A stretch of 64,000 bases of DNA, taken from positions 13,651 to 77,650 of the forward strand of contig JAYRKY010000017.1 in assembly GCA_041905525.1 (NCBI GenBank). The letters are read 5' to 3'. The first letter of the stretch is position 1. The number at the start of each line of letters is the position of its first letter. The notes beneath the pieces were generated by a model, which was not told the origin of the DNA, made no database searches, and worked only from the letters and a program-made list of their open reading frames with translations. A program made the translations under genes and the position numbers. The stretch comes from SHVO01 sp041905525 (GTDB taxonomy: Bacteria > Pseudomonadota > Alphaproteobacteria > Rhodospirillales > Rhodospirillaceae). Shown here in pieces: positions 19,525 to 28,263 of the stretch.

Positions 19525-19606
19525 TCTGTTTTCAGCGGCAGGCGGGAATGCTCTCTGCCGCTTGATGTCGTTTCTCTCGAAGAACGCGCCCCAACGGAGT
19601 TTCTCC

Positions 19607-19900
19607 ATGGCTAAAGAAGAATTGCTCGAGTTCGAGGGGGTCGTAACTGAAATTCTGCCCGAAGCGCGCTATCGCGTGCGCCTGACCAATGATCACGAGA
19701 TCATTGCGTACACGGCCGGCCGCATGAAAAAGAACCGCATCCGCACGCTCGCGGGCGACCGCGTGACCGTCGAGGTCTCGCCCTACGACCTTCACAAAGG
19801 CCGTCTGGTGTTCCGTCACAAGGACACACCGACTGGCGGTGGCGAGCAAAGTGGCCCGCCCCGCGGCGGCAATCAGCGCCGTCCGCAACGTCGCTTCTAA
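19607..19900 (+). CDS. infA: Translation initiation factor IF-1
   Basis: 97 residues. ATG 19607 follows CGGAG and gives the canonical MAKEELLEFEGVVTEILP start; then an OB fold with YRVRLTND, IIAYTAGRMKKNRIR and GDRVTVEVSPYD. IF-1 sits in the A site of the 30S subunit during initiation. The body is the usual ~72 residues, and an extra ~22-residue Gly/Arg/Gln tail (GGGEQSGPPRGG...RRF) follows. Such tailed, CspA-neighbouring IF-1 copies are common in alphaproteobacteria, often beside a second standard infA elsewhere. The tail could add RNA affinity. A weak 7-bp hairpin follows at 19909-19932. Confidence 0.93.
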   Translation: MAKEELLEFEGVVTEILPEARYRVRLTNDHEIIAYTAGRMKKNRIRTLAGDRVTVEVSPYDLHKGRLVFRHKDTPTGGGEQSGPPRGGNQRRPQRRF

Positions 19901-20004
19901 ACGCCGCAGCGCCGTAGATCGCTCCACGGCGCCGCCGCGACTTTCTAAAAATGACTGTTGGCCTGCGCCTTGCCGGCCATCCAATAAAAAATAAGGAGAA
20001 CGCG

Positions 20005-20280
20005 ATGACAAAGGTCGCAGGACGCATTTACAAGCGCCAGCCGCCCAACCCGGTTCAGGCGCTGGGCCGCCGCCACAAGTACGCTATCGGACAGACGGTC
20101 ACCCTGTTGAAGGCTGCCGGTCCGCGCCTTCCGCGCAAGGTCGAAGAAGCCAATACCAACGAATTCGAAATCACCCGTCTGCTCCCCGAGCAGGGGCCGG
20201 ATTTCCTCTATCGGGTGAAAAACGCTTCCACCTCGCAGGAACGCGTGGTGACGGAAAGCGAGATCAATCCGAAAGCCTAA
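20005..20280 (+). CDS. Conserved small alphaproteobacterial protein, unknown
   Basis: 91 residues, basic N-terminus (KVAGRIYKRQPPNP). ATG 20005 follows AAGGAG. The core pattern YAIGQTVTLLKA...NEFEITRLLPEQGPDFLYRVKNASTSQERVVTESEI matches a very common unannotated alphaproteobacterial family whose members end in 'YRIK...ERVVKESQL'. No function is known to me; the pattern suggests a small beta-sheet domain. It follows infA on the same strand after 104 bases and is convergent with the LysR gene, one base apart at the stops. Confidence 0.85.
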   Translation: MTKVAGRIYKRQPPNPVQALGRRHKYAIGQTVTLLKAAGPRLPRKVEEANTNEFEITRLLPEQGPDFLYRVKNASTSQERVVTESEINPKA

Positions 20281-20281
20281 G

Positions 20282-21184
20282 TTATTCCGCGCGGTGGCGT
20301 GGGAGCAGCACATGTTGCTCCTCCGTCACCACCGTGCGAATCCAATCACGCACCACGGTGACCCGTTCAACGTGCGTGAAATCCTCATGCATCGAGATCC
20401 AGAATGAGCGCCGAATGGCGATCTCGTTCTCCAAGACGATCTTGAGTCTCGTGCCCTGCGTCATGAACGCGGGCAGCACGCTAAGTCCCAAACCGGCATC
20501 CGCGGCGGCGAACTGGGCATTGATGTTCGAGCTGCGAAATTTAACGCGCGCCTGCGGCACGACTTCGTCCAGATAGCGAAGCTGCGGCGCGTAGATCAGA
20601 TCGTCGACGTAGCCGATGAGGTCGTGGTTGCGCAGGTCCGCAACCGCCTTGATCGGCGGCTTGCCCTTGAGGTAGGCGGCGCTGCCATAGAGATGAAGCA
20701 TATAATCGCTCAACTTGCCCGCGACCACGCGGCCGACGCGCGGGCGCGATAAGGTGATCGCCAGATCCGCTTCGCGCTTCGAGATGCTGAGGAACTGCGT
20801 TCCCGCCACCAACTCGACGTCGATGCCGGGATACTGCGCATAGAATTGCGCCATGCGCGGCGCCAAAAACCGGCTGCCGAAACCCTCGGGAACGCCGACG
20901 CGGATCGACCCGCGCAACACCTCGTCCTGCTGCCCGATCGAGTTTGCGATGTGCACACAGCGGGATTCGACGTCTTCCGCCATATGCACAAGCTGCGCGC
21001 CCGCGGCCGTCAGCACGTAACCGCCCGGTGTTTTATTGAAAAGCAGGGCCCCCAGCCGTTGTTCGAGCGCTTCGATCCGCCGCGCCACTGTGGTGTGGTT
21101 GACGTCCAGGGCCGTCGCCGCGTTTGTCAGCTTACCGCGGCGCACAACCTCCAAAAAAAACTTCAGGTCGTTCCAGTCGTACAT
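20282..21184 (-). CDS. LysR-family transcriptional regulator beside mmsA
   Basis: 300-residue LysR regulator. ATG 21184 gives the family start MYDWNDLKFFLEVVRRGKL; the N-terminal winged helix-turn-helix (TNAATALDVNHTTVARRIEALEQRLGALLF) is followed by a periplasmic-binding-like effector domain. It is divergent from mmsA with 139 bases between starts, the classical layout for a LysR protein that controls its neighbour and itself. A LysR-type dyad lies at 21220-21235. The effector is probably a metabolite of valine, inositol or beta-alanine/propionate breakdown, inferred only from the neighbour. Confidence 0.9.
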   Translation of the reverse strand: MYDWNDLKFFLEVVRRGKLTNAATALDVNHTTVARRIEALEQRLGALLFNKTPGGYVLTAAGAQLVHMAEDVESRCVHIANSIGQQDEVLRGSIRVGVPEGFGSRFLAPRMAQFYAQYPGIDVELVAGTQFLSISKREADLAITLSRPRVGRVVAGKLSDYMLHLYGSAAYLKGKPPIKAVADLRNHDLIGYVDDLIYAPQLRYLDEVVPQARVKFRSSNINAQFAAADAGLGLSVLPAFMTQGTRLKIVLENEIAIRRSFWISMHEDFTHVERVTVVRDWIRTVVTEEQHVLLPRHRAE

Positions 21185-21219
21185 TGCAGGGCGGGGGGTG
21201 AGGGGGGTGAGCCGGAGGT

Positions 21220-21235
21220 TGTGCGAAATTGCACA
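21220..21235. promoter_or_regulatory. Probable LysR operator
   Basis: Inverted repeat TGTGC-N6-GCACA with an internal T-N11-A spacing, the LysR-type binding pattern. It lies 36 bases upstream of the LysR start and about 90 upstream of mmsA, where one regulator could control both promoters. Confidence 0.6.
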
Positions 21236-21323
21236 GATTATCTGCAAAACATAGCATGGGCTTTATGTTTTTGCCCACTAGAATGCCGCATCTTTTGACC
21301 GCCTCTGACCTTGGGAGAAGCTA

Positions 21324-22820
<1,497 letters not shown>

Positions 22821-22828
22821 TCGGCTCG

Positions 22829-22857
22829 GACCCCGCGCTGGCCGTCAGCGCGGGGTC
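22829..22857. terminator. Hairpin between convergent genes
   Basis: Perfect 12-bp GC stem (22829-22840 with 22846-22857) directly between the stops of mmsA and the UdgX gene. T-tracts are poor on both sides, so termination may be weak or Rho-assisted. Confidence 0.6.
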
Positions 22858-24276
22858 TCATAATGCGTTCTGCGCGAGCCAGTTCCGGCCCAGAGCCAGA
22901 TCGGACGTGAATTTCTGTCGTTCCTGCGCCTGAAGCGCCGGATCCTGAATCCGCAACAGGTATGACGGATGGACGGTCACAAGCAGATGCGCGCCGTCGT
23001 CCAGCGGCAATATGGTCCCGCGCGCGCGCCCGATGGCAACGTTGCGGCCGGTGATGCCGCGGGCCGCGCTACTGCCGAGCGCAATAATCAATTTCGGCCT
23101 GACCGCGGCGCGCTCCTCGTTCAGCCACCAGCGACAGTGATCGATTTCCCCCGCCGAGGGCGACCGATGCAGGCGGCGCTTGCCGCGCGCCTCGAACTTG
23201 AAATGTTTCACGGCGTTGGTCACATAAGCGTTTAGACGATCAAGGCCTGCCGCCTTCAGCGCCTCGTCGAGGATTTGTCCCGCCGGACCGACAAACGGGC
23301 GTCCCGCCAGATCTTCTTGGTCTCCCGGCTGCTCACCCACAAGCATCAAGGCGGCATCGCGAGGGCCCTCGCCAAGCACCGCCTGCGTCGCCATGACGCC
23401 GATCGGGCAGCGGCGGCACGCGTTGAGATCCGCGGCTCTTGCGGTGTCGCTCTGGTTGGCGCCTGCCCGTCGCCGCGCCTCAGCCGCCGTCATGGGCGAG
23501 GGGGCGCTCACGCTCGCGCTGATCATGGATTGCGTGCGGCCGCCGGCGCTGCGCACCAGCGCCGGAATTTCTGCCGACTCCGGCAAGTTCCGCCAGTAGC
23601 GCTTCGGCATTTCCTTGACCATCGCCCCAAGCTTCAGGCGCGCGGGGTTGAAGATGCTGCGGTAGTACGTCAGCCAATGCGCGTCGAGGCGGTCCTTCTC
23701 CGGCACCGCGTCTCGGGTCGCCCCTGGCCCGAACACGACCTCATTCCCGGTCCAACTTGCACTGCGCTCGGGCGTGAAGATCGACCATCTCATTGACGCA
23801 AAGCGGTCCACAAAGTGAGGGATCGCGGCGGCGAGGATATGGTGGTCCGGTTCGAACCAGGCGAGCCACAGCGTGTCGGCCTCGCTTTGGACCTCCTTGA
23901 AGCGCACGAACGCGTGCATCTTGTGAATGTCGCGATGGACCTGCTTGGCCAAGCGTTCCGCAAGATGGACATCCGGGTCGGCTGCATCGTCCAGAAGGTC
24001 CGATTGCATTCGAATTCGCCACAGCAGTCGATACATGAGGGAGAAACGCCCGGCCTCGCGGTGAAGCAGAACCTCTTCCGCCAGGGCAATGAATTTGCGC
24101 GGCACTTTGAAGGCGGCGGCCGCATCGTTCGTGAAGCCACCTGCCAGAAGGTCCTCCGCTGCTTCACCGACGCGCCAGATAATGTCGTTTGGCGCGATGT
24201 TCTGAGCGATGGCCTGGCGCGCCTGATCGCGCCAGCTGGCGGTATCCGCCTCGTGATTTAGGCGCGCGATGTGCAT
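22858..24276 (-). CDS. UdgX-family uracil-DNA glycosylase fused to DUF4130
   Basis: 472 residues in two parts. Residues 1 to ~245 are a DUF4130 domain (RFSLMYRLLWRIR, HRDIHKMHAFVRFK, YYRSIFNPARLKLGAMVKEMPKRYWRNLPE). The rest is a family-4-like uracil-DNA glycosylase with Fe-S cysteines at about 287, 290 and 381, motif 1 GEQPGDQED (~314-322), the UdgX R-loop KRRLHRSP with His ~370, and motif HPSYLLR. In characterised UdgX the R-loop histidine forms a covalent bond with uracil-DNA. The start is ATG 24276 or GTG 24279, overlapping the stop of the radical-SAM gene (TGATG), so the two are translationally coupled. The pair is a known genomic association. Confidence 0.92.
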   Translation of the reverse strand: MHIARLNHEADTASWRDQARQAIAQNIAPNDIIWRVGEAAEDLLAGGFTNDAAAAFKVPRKFIALAEEVLLHREAGRFSLMYRLLWRIRMQSDLLDDAADPDVHLAERLAKQVHRDIHKMHAFVRFKEVQSEADTLWLAWFEPDHHILAAAIPHFVDRFASMRWSIFTPERSASWTGNEVVFGPGATRDAVPEKDRLDAHWLTYYRSIFNPARLKLGAMVKEMPKRYWRNLPESAEIPALVRSAGGRTQSMISASVSAPSPMTAAEARRRAGANQSDTARAADLNACRRCPIGVMATQAVLGEGPRDAALMLVGEQPGDQEDLAGRPFVGPAGQILDEALKAAGLDRLNAYVTNAVKHFKFEARGKRRLHRSPSAGEIDHCRWWLNEERAAVRPKLIIALGSSAARGITGRNVAIGRARGTILPLDDGAHLLVTVHPSYLLRIQDPALQAQERQKFTSDLALGRNWLAQNAL

Positions 24277-25505
24277 CACAGAAGCTGAAGCTGCGCGGCT
24301 GCGGGCTTAAGACGATGCCGCAGATCAATGGCATCCGCCAACTTTCCCGGACTCCAGTCTGCGCATACGACGAAGGGGCGAAGCATTTTCAAGGAGCGGC
24401 AGAGCCGCGCGAGATCCGCCAGGCGCAGACGCCGGTGTCTACGGATCGCGAGGATGCGGTCCACTGTCCGCACGCCCAACCCGGGAACCCGCAGGAGTTT
24501 CTCCTTTTGCGCGGCGTTGATGTCGACGGGGAAGTCCTCCCGATGCGAAAGCGCCCAGGCTGTCTTCGGATCGAACGTCAGGTCCAGCATGCCGTTCGGG
24601 GCTGCGGCCGCAATCTCCTCCGCCGAATACCCATAGAACCGCAACAGCCAGTCGGCCTGATAGAGGCGGTGCTCCCGCAGAAGCGGAGGCGCCGTGGACG
24701 GAAGAAGGCGGCTTGCGTCCGGGATTGGGCTGAAGGCCGAGTAATACACGCGCGACAGCCGGTAACTCGCATACAGGGTCTGGCTTGTTGTAATGATGGC
24801 GGCATCCGTTGACGGTTCGGCGCCGACAATCATCTGCGTGCTCTGACCCGCGGGCGCGAACCGCGGCGCCTTTTTGAATGTTTTTGTCGCGTCGCGCGCT
24901 TCGTCGATTTGCAAGCGCATCGTGCCCATCGCCTTGCGGATGCGCGTGGCATCCTTCTGCGGAGCGAGTTGCGTCAGCGCCCGGGATTCGGGGAGTTCGA
25001 GATTGATCGACAGACGGTCCGCATACTTGCCGGCGTCGGCCAGCAAAAGGGGATCGGCGTCTGGAATTGTCTTCAGGTGGATATATCCCCGGAAGCCGTG
25101 ATCCTCGCGCAATGATCGCGCCACCGCGACCACCTGTTCCATCGTGTAATCCGGGCTCTGGATAATTCCAGAAGAGAGGAACAGGCCTTCGATCATGTTG
25201 CGGCGGTAAAAACCGAGCGTAAGGTCGACCACTTCCGGGATGCTGAAGCGCGCGCGCGGGACATTGCTGGAGACCCGGTTGACGCAGTAATGGCCGTCGA
25301 AGCTGCAGTAGTTGGTGAGCAGGACCTTCAGGAGTGATATGCAGCGGCCGTCCGGAGCGTAGGCATGGCAGATGCCCATGCCGGGACTGGTCGAACCGAC
25401 GGACCCCGCGTCCGATGTTCTTTTCTCTGTGCCGCTGGAAGCACAGGAGGCATCGTACTTGGCGGCGTCGGCCAGGATTGCGAGTTTCTCCAACGAACTA
25501 AGCAT
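24276..25505 (-). CDS. Putative DNA modification/repair radical-SAM protein, altered cluster motif
   Basis: 409 residues of the radical-SAM family that co-occurs with UdgX/DUF4130 proteins. Motifs: GICHAYAPDGRCISLLKVLLTN, YRRNMIEGLFLSSGI, GYIHLK, PRFAPAGQSTQMIVGA, LYQADWLLRFYG, and a C-terminal helix-hairpin-helix (INAAQKEKLLRVPGLGVRTVDRI) typical of DNA binding. The radical-SAM cluster motif normally reads CxxxCxxC. Here it is C67-S-F-D-G71-H-Y-C74: the middle cysteine is glycine, encoded GGC instead of TGC (25293-25295). That would remove a ligand of the 4Fe-4S cluster unless it is a base error. First gene of the operon, with a LexA box touching its start. Confidence 0.9.
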   Translation of the reverse strand: MLSSLEKLAILADAAKYDASCASSGTEKRTSDAGSVGSTSPGMGICHAYAPDGRCISLLKVLLTNYCSFDGHYCVNRVSSNVPRARFSIPEVVDLTLGFYRRNMIEGLFLSSGIIQSPDYTMEQVVAVARSLREDHGFRGYIHLKTIPDADPLLLADAGKYADRLSINLELPESRALTQLAPQKDATRIRKAMGTMRLQIDEARDATKTFKKAPRFAPAGQSTQMIVGAEPSTDAAIITTSQTLYASYRLSRVYYSAFSPIPDASRLLPSTAPPLLREHRLYQADWLLRFYGYSAEEIAAAAPNGMLDLTFDPKTAWALSHREDFPVDINAAQKEKLLRVPGLGVRTVDRILAIRRHRRLRLADLARLCRSLKMLRPFVVCADWSPGKLADAIDLRHRLKPAAAQLQLL

Positions 25506-25509
25506 ATAT

Positions 25510-25524
25510 GTTCTCTTTTTGTTC
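25510..25524. promoter_or_regulatory. LexA (SOS) box
   Basis: Perfect GTTC-N7-GTTC (GTTC TCTTTTT GTTC), the alphaproteobacterial LexA operator. It ends 4 bases before the radical-SAM ATG (25505, minus strand), overlapping the leader and ribosome-binding region, so bound LexA would block transcription of the radical-SAM/UdgX operon. It is 70 bases upstream of the divergent flavoprotein gene, which might also be affected. Confidence 0.85.
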
Positions 25525-25593
25525 TATTCTAGAGTTGGTCCGCAGGAGCCGTAACGCGAAAACGCGCAGGGGCTGCAGCTCCCGGGTGCGGCC

Positions 25594-26811
25594 GTGACCG
25601 CCCGTTCTGCGGCGGTGATTGGAGCCGGGCCGGCGGGGCTGATGGCGGCGGAGCGCCTGGCCGCCCACGGGATCGGCGTGGACGTGTTCGATGCCATGCC
25701 GTCCGCGGGCCGCAAGTTTCTCATGGCGGGCAAGGGCGGCCTCAACATTACCCATACCGAGCCCGAGCCCTCGTTCCGCACGCGCTATGGCGCTCGCGCC
25801 GAAGCACTCGGGTCATCTTTGGAAGCGTTTGGTCCAGAGGCTTTGCGCGCCTGGATCCATGAACTCGGCATCGAGACCTTCGTCGGGACGTCGGGGCGCG
25901 TGTTCCCGCGTGAAATGAAGGCCGCGCCTCTCCTGCGGGCTTGGCTCCGCCGGCTTCGCGCACAAGGTGTTCGTCTGCACATGCGGCACCGGTGGACCGG
26001 ATGGGACAAGGACCGCGTTCTGCTTTTCCACACACCGAGTGGAGAGCTGCGTCATCGCTGCGACGCGACGATTCTCGCGCTCGGCGGCGGGTCCTGGCCG
26101 CAGCTTGGCTCCGATGGGACGTGGACGTCTCTCCTCGAAGCAAAAGGGATCGGGATCGCTCCGCTCGTGCCGGCCAACTGCGGTTTCGATATCGGGTGGA
26201 GCGAGCATTTCCGCGACCGCTTCGCCGGCGCGCCGGTGAAGCCCGTCGCCATCAACCGCCGCCAGGGTGAGTTCATCGTTACAGCGACCGGGATCGAGGG
26301 CGGTCTCGTGTATGGCGTATCCGCCTGGGCGCGCGAAGAGATCGCGGCCAAGGGACAGTGTCTGCTGCACGTCGACCTGCGGCCCGATCGTTCGGAACGG
26401 CAGCTTGTCGAAGCGCTCTCGCGGCCGCGAGGACGGGCGTCGTTTGCAAACTATCTGCGGAAGTCCGCTGGTCTCGAAGGGGTCAAGGCCGGCCTCGTGC
26501 GCGAGCTTCTGCCGAACGCGGACCGGGCCGACGCCCGAACCTTGGCAAGCATGATAAAGGCTTTGCCGTTACCGCTGCGCGCGGCGCGGCCCCTTGGAGA
26601 GGCCATCAGCACCGCCGGCGGCGCGCGGTTCGAAGCCCTCGACGGGCGTTTTATGGTGCGGTCCTGTCCGGGGCTCTTCCTCGCCGGCGAGATGCTCGAT
26701 TGGGAAGCGCCCACCGGCGGCTATCTCATGACTGCCTGTCTCGCCACCGGACGGGCGGCTGGCGAGGCCGCGGCCCACTGGCTTGCCGCGCGAGACATCT
26801 CGCGGCCCTGA
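25594..26811 (+). CDS. HI0933-like FAD/NAD(P) flavoprotein (TIGR03862 type)
   Basis: 405 residues from GTG 25594. N-terminal FAD-binding GAGPAGLMAAERLA, then the family block AGRKFLMAGKGGLNITHTE, FVGTSGRVFP, LGGGSWPQLGSDG, and C-terminal GEMLDWEAPTGGYLMTACLATGR. These are the signatures of the HI0933-like 'aminoacetone oxidase-like' flavoproteins, a large family with no settled reaction. Divergent from the SOS operon with 88 bases between starts. Confidence 0.9.
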   Translation: MTARSAAVIGAGPAGLMAAERLAAHGIGVDVFDAMPSAGRKFLMAGKGGLNITHTEPEPSFRTRYGARAEALGSSLEAFGPEALRAWIHELGIETFVGTSGRVFPREMKAAPLLRAWLRRLRAQGVRLHMRHRWTGWDKDRVLLFHTPSGELRHRCDATILALGGGSWPQLGSDGTWTSLLEAKGIGIAPLVPANCGFDIGWSEHFRDRFAGAPVKPVAINRRQGEFIVTATGIEGGLVYGVSAWAREEIAAKGQCLLHVDLRPDRSERQLVEALSRPRGRASFANYLRKSAGLEGVKAGLVRELLPNADRADARTLASMIKALPLPLRAARPLGEAISTAGGARFEALDGRFMVRSCPGLFLAGEMLDWEAPTGGYLMTACLATGRAAGEAAAHWLAARDISRP

Positions 26812-26845
26812 ACGTTTCCTCTTCCTGACAGGTGGAGACACGTTG

Positions 26846-27145
26846 ATGGCACGCGATCACGGGACTGTTGAAGGACTCGAATCCCAGGGAACGCGCGGCC
26901 CGCGGCGTCGGCCGCGTGGAGTCACCGGACCGGCCCAACGGAATGCCGCGCGTGTCCCGCGTCAACCCGCCGGCAGCACACGGGAGAGCCGTGGTCCGGA
27001 GACGTCGCACTACCTTGAGGACGACACTTTTTCGGTCGGCCGCATAGATCGCCCGAAAGCCGGCGACGACGGGCAGCCAAAGGAATCGGCGCGCCGCCCG
27101 CGCTCTCGCGTGCCCAACGATTTTGATGACGATCTCGTCCGCTGA
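26846..27145 (+). CDS. Hypothetical basic, disordered protein
   Basis: 99 residues, from ATG 26846 after GGTGGAG. It is rich in Arg, Pro and Gly (GTRGPRRRPRGVTGPAQRN) with one acidic patch (YLEDDTFSVGRID) and an acidic end (FDDDLVR); it is predicted to be mostly unstructured. No family recognised. The clean ribosome-binding site and codon pattern like its neighbours support a real gene. It follows the flavoprotein by 34 bases. Confidence 0.6.
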   Translation: MARDHGTVEGLESQGTRGPRRRPRGVTGPAQRNAARVPRQPAGSTRESRGPETSHYLEDDTFSVGRIDRPKAGDDGQPKESARRPRSRVPNDFDDDLVR

Positions 27146-27165
27146 TTGCGACCGTGTCATGCGCT

Positions 27166-27191
27166 GGAACCTGCTCCGCTCCGCGCGCATT
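27166..27191 (+). promoter_or_regulatory. Weak EcfG-type promoter candidate
   Basis: GGAAC, 17-base spacer, CATT: perfect -35 and three of four -10 bases of the GGAAC-N16/17-CGTT consensus. It lies 35 bases before ATG 27226. Confidence 0.35.
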
Positions 27192-27225
27192 TAGCCTGCG
27201 GAAGTAATCAAAAGGGAGTTCCAGA

Positions 27226-27429
27226 ATGAGCGATACTTCAAACGGTGGCGGCAACAATGGTCTCTACTTCATTGTTGGCGGGCTGGTCGTGATTGTTGGC
27301 CTGGGCGCGTTTCTGTATTTCGGAAACGGAAATCACAGCGGCGCCAGCGCCACCGGCGGTGCATCCACGACGATTGAACGCACCGTCACACCGGACGGCG
27401 GTTCGTCAACGACGATCAAGAAGGATTAG
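27226..27429 (+). CDS. Small single-pass membrane protein, unknown
   Basis: 67 residues. ATG 27226 follows AAGGGAG. After a short polar N-terminus there is one membrane helix (LYFIVGGLVVIVGLGAFLYF, residues 13-32), then a Gly/Ser/Thr-rich periplasmic tail with TTIERTVTPDGGSSTTIKK. Not recognised. A possible stress promoter lies upstream. Confidence 0.65.
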   Translation: MSDTSNGGGNNGLYFIVGGLVVIVGLGAFLYFGNGNHSGASATGGASTTIERTVTPDGGSSTTIKKD

Positions 27430-27434
27430 CGCCG

Positions 27435-27680
27435 TTAGGCGTTGACCAACTCGAGCCAGGCTTCGAGGTTGGCGCGGCCCTGAGTCGAAGCGACGAGGGG
27501 CCGTTCCTGCCGCTGCAGGGCATTCATCCAGTCTTCCAGTTCCGCGCTGGAGTCGGTGAGGGCCGGTGTCTCATGACGGCGGGCCTGTAGATCTTCCACG
27601 AGATAGGTCAGAGAGCTGCTCGACGTCTGCATGACCGGCAGAAGATGGGGCAGATCGGGGGTGTGGAGAGCGAGGCCCAT
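27435..27680 (-). CDS. Hypothetical small protein
   Basis: 81 residues, convergent with the membrane protein and 5 bases from its stop. It has a helical C-terminal half (SAELEDWMNALQRQE, GRANLEAWLELVNA) and no signal peptide. AAAGGA lies 12 bases upstream of the ATG. No family recognised; a pair of overlapping inverted repeats sits just upstream (27703-27734). Confidence 0.55.
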   Translation of the reverse strand: MGLALHTPDLPHLLPVMQTSSSSLTYLVEDLQARRHETPALTDSSAELEDWMNALQRQERPLVASTQGRANLEAWLELVNA

Positions 27681-27702
27681 GGCCGCAGTCCTTTTGGGAG
27701 AA

Positions 27703-27734
27703 CGAAGGTCTTAACCTTCGTGCCAAAAGGTTAA
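27703..27734. repeat. Overlapping inverted repeats
   Basis: CGAAGGT...ACCTTCG (27703-27709 with 27714-27720) and TTAACCTT...AAGGTTAA (27711-27718 with 27727-27734) share bases, so only one can form at a time. Between the start of 27435-27680 and the stop of the PCuAC gene: operator or terminator-like element. Confidence 0.6.
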
Positions 27735-27782
27735 CAAAGCCCTGCGGCGGGGCTGAAACGGCGGTTCGAGGGCCCCTTTTGT

Positions 27783-28202
27783 CTACTTGGCCCGCACCGC
27801 GAAATTCGCCGTCGTCTCCGATCCGTCCGCGAACTTAAGGGTAATCGGCAGGGTATCCCCGGCCTTTAGTGGACCGCTCAGACCCATGATCATGAGGTGA
27901 CCGCCCGCGGGGGTCAGTTCCGCCCGACCGCCCGCCGGGATTGGAAGGGACTTGATCATACGCATCTTGACCATGTCGCCGTCGGTGACGGTCTCGTGGA
28001 TCTCGGCTTTACCGCCGCCTGCCATCTCCAGGCCGACCAGGGAATTGCCTTTGCCCGACAGGTCGACCAGGGCCATGTAGCCCGCCGTCGCGCGCGATTG
28101 CCCAAAGGTCACCCGGACCCACGGGTCCTCCACTTTTACCCCCGGCTCCGCGGCGGCGAGGGGAAAAGCGACGGCTGTAAGAAGAAGGGTCCAGCGCAGC
28201 AT
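27783..28202 (-). CDS. Periplasmic copper chaperone PCu(A)C
   Basis: 139 residues with a signal peptide (MLRWTLLLTAVAFPLAAAE) and the copper(I) motif H-x10-M-x21-H-x-M, exactly met: H of IHETV, M of VKMRM, and HLM of GGHLMIM. PCuAC proteins carry copper to the CuA or CuB centre of cytochrome oxidase. ATG 28202 follows CAGGAG. Divergent from the ABC-F gene. No Sco protein is adjacent. Confidence 0.93.
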   Translation of the reverse strand: MLRWTLLLTAVAFPLAAAEPGVKVEDPWVRVTFGQSRATAGYMALVDLSGKGNSLVGLEMAGGGKAEIHETVTDGDMVKMRMIKSLPIPAGGRAELTPAGGHLMIMGLSGPLKAGDTLPITLKFADGSETTANFAVRAK

Positions 28203-28263
28203 CCGATGACTCCTGTCGTTTGACCGGTGGCATCGCGCCGGACCTATGGTAAACGGCGCGCCC

